From the NCBI GenBank assembly GCA_031421935.1, contig JANOPQ010000116.1, positions 1 to 12,460 on the forward strand: 12,460 nt of DNA, in the 5' to 3' direction. This document shows, in pieces, positions 6,173 through 12,460 of the stretch (position 1 is the first letter of the stretch; the number at the start of each line of letters is the position of its first letter). Origin of the DNA: JAJTFW01 sp031421935. Its GTDB lineage: Bacteria > Bacteroidota > Bacteroidia > AKYH767-A > OLB10. The notes beneath the pieces were generated by a model. The model had not been told where the DNA came from, did not search any database, and saw only the letters and a list, made by a program, of their open reading frames with translations. Made by a program: the position numbers and the translations under genes.

Positions 6173-7727
6173 TATTTATTTAATAAATTTTGAACTATAC
6201 TTTTCAGATTCAGTGTACATCTGAACTACATAAACTCCGCTTGATAAATTTGGCAAATTTATAGTAGCAGTCAGATATCCATCCACAATTCTTTCGTTCC
6301 TTTCAGTTATCAATCTACCCGTACTATCAAAAATTCTTAAATAGGCTTGCTTTCCTTTTATTCGCTTTGCATTAATTATAAGTTCGTTCCAATTACCACT
6401 ATACCATACTTGAAAAAAACTCTGTTCAGAAGAAACTGTTTGAATTGAAGTTGTTAATGTATCACAACCACTTCCAACTAATGGACCTAAATCATACTCC
6501 GGGTTGTTTGGCAATCCACCATATGTTCTTTCCCCCCCCAATGAAAAAGAAAATTCTTGATAATCACAAGAAATCCCAATGCTATCTGGAGAATTAATTA
6601 CACTTAAATTAGAATTAATAACATTTCGCATACTATCCGGATACGGATAACTACTAATAGGAAAAGGGCTGGAATACTGCGTAGCGAAATATATTTTATT
6701 ATCCGGACCTCTTTTTAAGCCACCTATAGCATAGGGCGGAAATGGATATGCCCCAAGCGTATCAACAGATAATGAAGGAAAACTATCGTTTAAATTAAAT
6801 TGCAATAAATACCCAAATTGAACTGTACCAAACTTAACAGATGAATTATAGAAAACATTTCCACTTGAGGAATACTCTCCTTGCAAAAAAAATCTATTAT
6901 AGAACCCAGACTGCTCTTGATAAATTGTTCTAATAGTATCCAAAGCACCCGTACATCTATCAAAACTAAACTCCTTCATATATCCGCCAACATTTTGCAA
7001 CATAAATTTGTTAAAACTAGGATGCCAGATAATTTTTTGATTATCCGCGTCAGTAGCATCAGCAAAATCAGTTGAATCTGGCTGACCAATTCCAAATGGT
7101 GTTATTAATCGTTTATAAAATCTATTTTGAGAATTTTGTACGCCTTGAAAGCTCCTTTTATAAATCAACCACCAATCACGTCCATTTCCATGCTTTACAG
7201 CGGTTAAACAATCACCTACTCTTTGTGATGTTAGCAATACATTTTTTTGCAAAACTATTCCTTGCCCACCATTATGTTTCATATTGATTAGGTGATAATA
7301 AATTCCATCTCCTAAATAAAGCACAAAAATATAATATAAGCTGTCATTATCTGGTATAGGAACAATGATCAAACCTTGAAAAAAACCATTACCAACTAAT
7401 GTATCTGAATTAACAATTGGCGAATGCATGGAATTGTAAATTTTAGTATCACCATTGTAATTAAAGTTGGTATAAAAGAGAAGGTTTCCATTTGAATCTG
7501 CAATTGAAGCACAGCTTCCATTGCCATCCATTCCTGAAGCAAATGTCAAAGGTATATTAGGATTATTAAAATCAATACCTGCAGAATCACCAAAACACCA
7601 AATTGAGTTTCTATTTTGTGCTTCAGCCTTTTCAAAAGTAACCGCACTCAAAAGAAAGATGAACGCTAGACATTTAAAAATTATGATAGTTTTAGGTTTC
7701 ATTTAATTAGTGAATAATAATTAATTT
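6173..7727 (-). repeat. segmental duplication, copy B
   Basis: This is the collinear partner of 1567-3121, with the same length (1555 bp) and orientation. At the upstream edge the match ends within AAATTAATTATTATTCAC-TAA (minus strand), which is the last six codons and stop of the sorting-domain fragment preserved in front of copy A. At the downstream edge the match ends at tatttattta just past the stop codon. Confidence 0.9.
6176..7702 (-). CDS. secreted propeller-like protein with T9SS sorting domain (paralogue B)
   Basis: This 508-residue paralogue of the protein at 1570-3096 has the same layout: signal peptide 1-29, WCFGDSAGIDF start, RGPDNKIYFA repeat motif near 331-340, and T9SS type A sorting domain about 428-508. 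Of about 57 differences from copy A, eight fall in one short loop (residues 185-192) and several in 276-297. The signal peptide core, most of the propeller and the sorting domain are nearly unchanged, and the reading frame is intact, so both copies look functional. It is convergent with the 873-residue surface protein gene. Upstream there is no intact neighbour on the same strand, only a relic of the sorting-domain fragment. No enzymatic motif is seen, and the role is unknown beyond secretion through T9SS. Confidence 0.9.
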   Translation of the reverse strand: MKPKTIIIFKCLAFIFLLSAVTFEKAEAQNRNSIWCFGDSAGIDFNNPNIPLTFASGMDGNGSCASIADSNGNLLFYTNFNYNGDTKIYNSMHSPIVNSDTLVGNGFFQGLIIVPIPDNDSLYYIFVLYLGDGIYYHLINMKHNGGQGIVLQKNVLLTSQRVGDCLTAVKHGNGRDWWLIYKRSFQGVQNSQNRFYKRLITPFGIGQPDSTDFADATDADNQKIIWHPSFNKFMLQNVGGYMKEFSFDRCTGALDTIRTIYQEQSGFYNRFFLQGEYSSSGNVFYNSSVKFGTVQFGYLLQFNLNDSFPSLSVDTLGAYPFPPYAIGGLKRGPDNKIYFATQYSSPFPISSYPYPDSMRNVINSNLSVINSPDSIGISCDYQEFSFSLGGERTYGGLPNNPEYDLGPLVGSGCDTLTTSIQTVSSEQSFFQVWYSGNWNELIINAKRIKGKQAYLRIFDSTGRLITERNERIVDGYLTATINLPNLSSGVYVVQMYTESEKYSSKFIK

Positions 7728-8094
7728 TCAGTAAACTATCTATTGAATTTAAATTTTATCTTTTACAAATGCGCTTTTCTGCTAGTTTATTTTGTCGCCA
7801 TATACTTTATCTACGAAGATGCTTGAAAGATTATTTTCATTAGTTAACAATTTTTGAAAAAGTTTATCTATTCTGAAATTACTTACAATTAATCTAGGTA
7901 AATATAGTAAAACTTATTTCCCCATAAAATGGAGATTCATTCAGCCTATGAATACTTGATTTAATTGCACCTAAATTTAGAAACAAATTAACAGCGGATA
8001 CAATTTTTTAAAATATTGATATTCAATCATACAATTCAAACTAAATGCTATCATAAAGGTTCAATTGTATTGCAATTTTTGAATATCTTTCCCC
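7728..8094. other. AT-rich divergent intergenic region
   Basis: These 367 bp separate the minus-strand T9SS gene from the plus-strand SusC gene and should hold both promoters. I find no exact TAnnTTTG box on either strand; the nearest is TAAATTTA at about 7973 on the plus strand. No coding frame, tRNA, convincing riboswitch or sigma-factor gene is visible. An imperfect inverted repeat (8060-8083) lies just before the SusC start. Confidence 0.5.
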
Positions 8095-11000
8095 ATGATT
8101 AAACGTTACCTCCTACTTCTACTGTTTTTCCATTCTCTACTGAATCTCAACGCACAACAAATTACTATTTCTGGAACGGTCGTCGCCGCTGATGATAGGT
8201 CGTCGCTACCTGGCGTTAGTATTGTGATAAAAGGTTCAACCCTGGGAACAATTACTGATCTGGATGGAAAATATTCCATTGTGGTTTCCTCAGGTAAAGA
8301 TTCGTTGCAGTTCTCCTATCTCGGAATGATGACACAGTTAATCGCTATTAATAATCAGGTGGTGATAAATGTGAAAATGGTGGCAGATCAAAAAAACATG
8401 AATGAAGTAGTGGTCACTGCCTTGGGCATTAAGCGCGAAAAAAAAGCACTTGGCTATTCGGTGCAGGAGATAAAAGGAATGGAGATGCAAACAGCCAGAG
8501 ATGCAAGTTTCATTAATCAGTTATCTGGAAAAGTAGCGGGATTAAATATTTCTTCTACAACCGGCGGACCTGGTTCTTCGAGTCGGATTGTTTTACGCGG
8601 CGTAACATCACTGAGCGGAAGTAATCAAGCATTGATTGTGATAGATGGTGTGCCGATGGAAAATAATACATCCAACAATACTACACAGTGGGGCGGACGC
8701 GATTATGGAAATGGATTGAGTGATATCAATCCGGATGATATTGAATCGGTGAGTGTATTAAAAGGAGCCAACGCTGCTGCACTGTATGGTTCACTCGCAG
8801 CGAATGGTGTGATTGTAATCACTACTAAAAAAGGAACTGCGTCAAAAGGAATTGGTGTCACCTTTAATAGTTCAACTACTGTAGAACTTCCTTACATCCA
8901 CACAAAATTTCAAAATGTTTATGGCGCTGGACGCAATGGACAATTTGAAGGTCCATGGACGATAGTAAATGGAATTCCCACTTACAATACCGCAAGTGCA
9001 AATGCATTTGGAAGCTGGGGCCCGAAGATGGAAGGACAAACTATTCGCGATTGGGATGGGCAAGTTCGTGCATTCAATCCCGAGCCAGATAATTATAAAT
9101 CTTATTTCCAAACGGGAGTGACAGGAGTAAATAATATTTCGTTACAAGGTGGAAGTGATAAAGTAACGTACCGTCTATCCGCAGGAAATTTTACGACGAA
9201 AGATATTGTTCCCAACACCACATTAAATCGTACTAATGTAACGGCAAGAACCGCCGCAACCCTCTCCGAAAAATTAAGCATTGATGTATCGGTGACTTAC
9301 AGTCATCAGGTTGCGGAAAACCGACTTGGACTTGCCAATAGTTTTAGTGCGCCACGAAATTATGTGATGATGCCGCGCAACATCAGCGCCGCTTCTCTTG
9401 AAAATTACATGATGGATGCCAGTGGAAAAGAAAAAACGTGGTTTACCAATTGGAATTGGATGACCAATCCCTATTGGCAACGAAAATACGAGTTAAATTC
9501 GGATAGCCGCGACCGTTTGATTGGAATTGTATCGGCCAGTTATCAAATTCTTCCTCGACTTAGAGGGATGATTCGTTCGAATGCTGATTTTAATTTCCGT
9601 AGAAACGATGAGCGCGAAGCTTATAATGGAATTTCGAATTCAATGGGATCTTTTTCCAATGGATGGTCGACGTATAAACAATATCAAAGTGATTTTCTTT
9701 TTACTTATGATAATCAAATTACAGATGATTTAACGTATGTTTTTAACTTAGGCGGAAGCACCTTGCAAAAACGCGACGAAACCACTACTGAACGCACCGA
9801 CGGAGGATTAGCCATTCCTTATTTCTATAGTATTGAGAACAGTGTAAATCGTCCGACAGTAAGCCATCGCTTAACTGAAAGCAGAACCAACGGATTGTAT
9901 TCCTTCGTGCAGTTTTCATACAAGTCGTGGCTTTTCTTAGATGTAACAGCACGCAACGATTGGAGCAGCACTTTACCGAAATCCAATCGCTCCTATTTTT
10001 ATCCCTCGGTGAGTTCAGGATTTGTTTTTACCGAAGCCTTGGATTGGAAACAAAATGTATTATCATTCGGAAAGCTACGAGCATCATGGGCTCAAGTGGG
10101 AAGAGATACCGATCCTTATCGTACCAACTATTCTTATCCTGCTGCTGGTTCCTTCAACGGAGCACCCATGTATCAATTGGATCCTTCCATTCCTTTGCTT
10201 AATTTAAAACCGGAGATTACATCCAATATAGAATTCGGAACCGAACTTATTTTTTTCAATAATAGAATTGGTATTGATGTTACCTACTACCGTTCCAATA
10301 CCAAAAATCAAATTTTACCGGCCAGTGTTTCTGCTTCCAGTGGATTTGTAAATGCCATCATCAACAGCGGTGAAATCATGAACAAGGGAATTGAAATACA
10401 ATTAAAAACCAAACCCATCGAAAACAAAAATTTCCGTTGGAACCTCGACTTCAACTTTGCACATAACAAAAACGAAGTTGTTGCATTAACAAATGGTTTA
10501 GAAACCTACCAACTTTTTTATCAATGGAATCTTACGATTGAAGCACGTCCCGGTCATGCTTATGGTGATATTGTAGGTTATGGAATTAAACGAGATGCCA
10601 ACGGAAAAAAATTGGTAGATGAAAACGGATTATACATTCGTGATTCGAAGCCGAAAGTATTAGGAAATTATAATCCTAAATTTACGGGCGGAGTACAAAA
10701 TGGATTTAGCTATAAAAATTTCTCCATGGCTTTCTTAGTTGATTATCGCGTAGGTGGCGATATGTTTAGCGGAACCAATATGTACGCGAGTGGCTATTCC
10801 GGAAATTTAGAAAGCACCATAGAAGGACGTGATGCTTGGTATGCTTCCGAAGCAGATCGAATAGCAGCGGGAGTATCACCTGAAAATTGGGTTGCTACTG
10901 GAGGATATCTTGCAGATGGAGTTACTGAAAGTGGAGCTGTGAATTCAATTTATGTAAATCCAGAATTATACTGGGGACAATTTTCTGAATGGACCAATGA

Positions 11001-11268
11001 GATACACGAAGAATTTATTTACGACGCCAGCTTCGTAAAATTGCGTGAAGTAACAATAGGATATCAATTCCCTTCACGCATCAGTGATCGTATGCATCTC
11101 CGAGGACTCAGTGTAGCATTAACAGCTCGCAATCTCTGGCTCATTTACAGCGGCGCTCCCAACATTGACCCCGAATCATCCTATTCGAATGGTAACGGTC
11201 AGGGCTATGAGATTTATTCATGGCCGACACGTAGAAGCATTGGTGTTAACATTAAAATTACTCTTTGA
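8095..11268 (+). CDS. SusC/RagA-family TonB-dependent outer-membrane receptor
   Basis: The product has 1057 residues, typical for SusC. The signal peptide is residues 1-21 (NAQ end). A carboxypeptidase-regulatory-like beta-sandwich follows (about 22-100; ISGTVVAADD, LPGVSIVIKGSTLGTITDLDGKY). The SusC hallmark NEVVVTALGIKREKKALGY starts at residue 103. The plug domain (about 120-250) contains GKVAGLNI, RIVLRGVTSLSGSNQALIVI and DDIESVSVLKGANAAALYGS. The rest is a 22-strand-type barrel ending PNIDPESSYSNGNGQGYEIY, then RRSIGVNIKITL. Family knowledge: SusC forms the TonB-driven channel that imports glycans or peptides captured by a SusD lid. The partner lipoprotein gene starts 10 nt downstream, so the two are almost surely one operon. 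No anti-sigma-binding N-terminal extension is visible. The substrate is unknown. Confidence 0.95.
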   Translation: MIKRYLLLLLFFHSLLNLNAQQITISGTVVAADDRSSLPGVSIVIKGSTLGTITDLDGKYSIVVSSGKDSLQFSYLGMMTQLIAINNQVVINVKMVADQKNMNEVVVTALGIKREKKALGYSVQEIKGMEMQTARDASFINQLSGKVAGLNISSTTGGPGSSSRIVLRGVTSLSGSNQALIVIDGVPMENNTSNNTTQWGGRDYGNGLSDINPDDIESVSVLKGANAAALYGSLAANGVIVITTKKGTASKGIGVTFNSSTTVELPYIHTKFQNVYGAGRNGQFEGPWTIVNGIPTYNTASANAFGSWGPKMEGQTIRDWDGQVRAFNPEPDNYKSYFQTGVTGVNNISLQGGSDKVTYRLSAGNFTTKDIVPNTTLNRTNVTARTAATLSEKLSIDVSVTYSHQVAENRLGLANSFSAPRNYVMMPRNISAASLENYMMDASGKEKTWFTNWNWMTNPYWQRKYELNSDSRDRLIGIVSASYQILPRLRGMIRSNADFNFRRNDEREAYNGISNSMGSFSNGWSTYKQYQSDFLFTYDNQITDDLTYVFNLGGSTLQKRDETTTERTDGGLAIPYFYSIENSVNRPTVSHRLTESRTNGLYSFVQFSYKSWLFLDVTARNDWSSTLPKSNRSYFYPSVSSGFVFTEALDWKQNVLSFGKLRASWAQVGRDTDPYRTNYSYPAAGSFNGAPMYQLDPSIPLLNLKPEITSNIEFGTELIFFNNRIGIDVTYYRSNTKNQILPASVSASSGFVNAIINSGEIMNKGIEIQLKTKPIENKNFRWNLDFNFAHNKNEVVALTNGLETYQLFYQWNLTIEARPGHAYGDIVGYGIKRDANGKKLVDENGLYIRDSKPKVLGNYNPKFTGGVQNGFSYKNFSMAFLVDYRVGGDMFSGTNMYASGYSGNLESTIEGRDAWYASEADRIAAGVSPENWVATGGYLADGVTESGAVNSIYVNPELYWGQFSEWTNEIHEEFIYDASFVKLREVTIGYQFPSRISDRMHLRGLSVALTARNLWLIYSGAPNIDPESSYSNGNGQGYEIYSWPTRRSIGVNIKITL

Positions 11269-11278
11269 TCCCATCCAC

Positions 11279-12460
11279 ATGAAAAATAAATACACTCCTT
11301 CCCTCCTATTCATTGCTCTCTTTTTATTGATGGCTCCGACTGCATGCAAGAAAAGCATGGACGAATTAAATGTAAATCCCAATTCACCTACCACCACAAA
11401 TCCTGATTATCTGTTTACATATTCTGTAGTAAAAGGAATGAACAGCTACATCACCAATGCCAATGTTCATTATTGGTTAATGATGAATTGGAATATGTAC
11501 TTTGCTAATTTAGGAGGAGTGGATGCGGGTAAAGAATACGACAGTAATGACGGAAAAGATGCATTTTGGACAGAGCATTATTCTCAAGCCTTGATGAATG
11601 CACGCGAAGTACAGCGCCTCACGGCTGGCAACACGTATCTCATCAACAAAAATAGTATTGCTAAAATTTGGCAAGTGTATTTATTTTCACAGCTTACTGA
11701 TTTATTTGGCGACATTCCCTATTCACAAGCGCTACAAGGTGCAACAGGGTTAAACTTCACTCCTGCTTATGATCGACAACTAACTATTTATCCAGCACTC
11801 ATCAACGAATTAAAACAAGCTACGGCTGCGATGGATCCAACACAAGCCTTATTTCCAACGAATGTAGATCCGATTTATCAGGGTAATATTACCAAGTGGA
11901 CCAACTTCGCGAATTCACTTCGCTTGCGTTTAGCGATGCGCATGAGTGTTGTAAATCCAACCAAAGCACAACAAGAAATTGCAGCTTTACAAAATGCAAC
12001 ATTCATTTCTACAAACAGTGAAAACGCTATCTTTCGTTACAACGGAGAAATTCGCAATCCTTTGTATGATTTAATACAAAGTGGTCAAAGTGGCGGCAGA
12101 ACCTATCCCAGTAAATTTTTAATTGACAAATTAAAATCCACTAATGATCCACGCATCATCGTATTTGCACAAGTCACAACCGAATCTATCATCATTGGCA
12201 TTCCCGATTATGAAGGTGTACCTAATTTAGTTCCATCCAACTCTTCGATCTGGGCCAACTACAATACAGACGCATCCGATGTATCTAAAATAGGTACTTG
12301 GTTTTTAAAACAAGATGCGCCTGGTGTGTTGATGAGTGCTACTGAAGTAAACTTCCTGAAAGCCGAAGCTGCATTGAACGGATGGTGGAGCGGTAATGCG
12401 CAACAGTTATACGAAGATGGGGTGACGGCCAATATACAATCGTACACCGGATCGGGAATC
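11279..12460 (+). CDS. SusD/RagB-family outer-membrane lipoprotein (partial, 3' end missing)
   Basis: The first 394 codons lie in the window and the frame is open to the edge. The start is the ATG at 11279, 10 nt after the SusC stop. Residues 1-22 form a lipoprotein signal with a PTAC lipobox; Cys23 is the lipid-anchored residue, followed by KKSMDELNVNPNSPT, a typical start of this family. Conserved SusD-like motifs are LFGDIPYSQAL (142-152), KWTNFANSLRLRLAMR (206-221) and EVNFLKAEAALNGW (356-369). They fit the SusD/RagB subgroup of about 480-550 residues, so the last 100 or so residues are missing. Family knowledge: the TPR-rich protein sits over the SusC barrel and binds the substrate outside the cell. 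The substrate cannot be inferred from the sequence alone. Confidence 0.93.
   Translation, partial: MKNKYTPSLLFIALFLLMAPTACKKSMDELNVNPNSPTTTNPDYLFTYSVVKGMNSYITNANVHYWLMMNWNMYFANLGGVDAGKEYDSNDGKDAFWTEHYSQALMNAREVQRLTAGNTYLINKNSIAKIWQVYLFSQLTDLFGDIPYSQALQGATGLNFTPAYDRQLTIYPALINELKQATAAMDPTQALFPTNVDPIYQGNITKWTNFANSLRLRLAMRMSVVNPTKAQQEIAALQNATFISTNSENAIFRYNGEIRNPLYDLIQSGQSGGRTYPSKFLIDKLKSTNDPRIIVFAQVTTESIIIGIPDYEGVPNLVPSNSSIWANYNTDASDVSKIGTWFLKQDAPGVLMSATEVNFLKAEAALNGWWSGNAQQLYEDGVTANIQSYTGSGI

Noticed and set aside
2275..7706. Short plus-strand open frames inside the two paralogous minus-strand genes
   Set aside because: They occur at equivalent places in both copies only because the underlying genes are duplicated. 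Their sequences carry no protein signature.
1567..7727. Composite transposon flanked by direct copies
   Set aside because: Neither copy encodes a transposase, and no terminal inverted repeats or target-site duplications are seen at the edges 1567/3121 and 6173/7727.
8060..8083. Imperfect inverted repeat before the SusC start as a regulatory hairpin
   Set aside because: ttcaattg pairs with caa-ttt-ttgaa only with a 3-nt bulge and is all A/T-rich. Such structures are expected by chance in this base composition.
7728..8094. Riboswitch or small regulatory RNA upstream of susC
   Set aside because: I found no conserved riboswitch core, GC-rich multi-stem fold or terminator within this AT-rich stretch.
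8872..10207. Open frames inside the SusC gene on either strand
   Set aside because: They overlap a full-length, clearly recognised receptor and show no family motifs of their own.

Overview
The window reads as chromosomal DNA of a member of the Bacteroidota. The evidence is a SusC/SusD outer-membrane pair, several secreted proteins ending in type IX secretion (T9SS) type A sorting domains, A/T-rich leaders without clear Shine-Dalgarno sequences, a TAnnTTTG-type promoter box and a tRNA without an encoded CCA. The genus cannot be resolved from the sequence alone. Base composition is AT-rich, except for short GC-rich palindromic elements between genes.

Left part (1-1569): a possible C-terminal tail of an unknown plus-strand gene, a GC-rich palindromic element, then a minus-strand osmC-type hydroperoxide reductase gene with its own terminator and promoter box. 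Upstream of osmC lies about 150 bp of TTGGTG-type minisatellite interrupted by short palindromes, followed by a phased CGGAT repeat. A plus-strand tRNA-Ser(GGA) follows. Directly behind it are five 44-nt hairpins whose inner stems covary, four of them followed by TTTT and the fifth by ATTT.

Middle part (1570-7727): two minus-strand genes, each encoding a 508-residue secreted protein and about 89% identical, flank a plus-strand gene for an 873-residue modular surface protein. That protein has PKD-like, SdrD-B-like and DUF7619-like domains. All three products end in a T9SS sorting domain, so they are expected on the cell surface or outside the cell. The two paralogues belong to a 1555-bp direct segmental duplication (1567-3121 and 6173-7727) with no net indel. 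An orphan 60-codon sorting-domain fragment (3101-3283) sits before the first copy. Its last codons (K-L-I-I-I-H-stop) are also present before the second copy, so one duplication breakpoint falls inside that fragment.

Right part (7728-12460): an AT-rich intergenic region precedes a complete SusC/RagA-type TonB-dependent receptor and, 10 nt behind it, a SusD/RagB-type lipoprotein that runs off the window end. The pair would form one outer-membrane import complex. Its substrate cannot be read from this window, because no carbohydrate-active enzyme, protease or dedicated regulator is visible.

I do not see a defence system, CRISPR array, integrase or transposase. The most unusual content is the intergenic hairpin family, especially the array behind tRNA-Ser, and the traceable history of the duplicated T9SS cargo gene.
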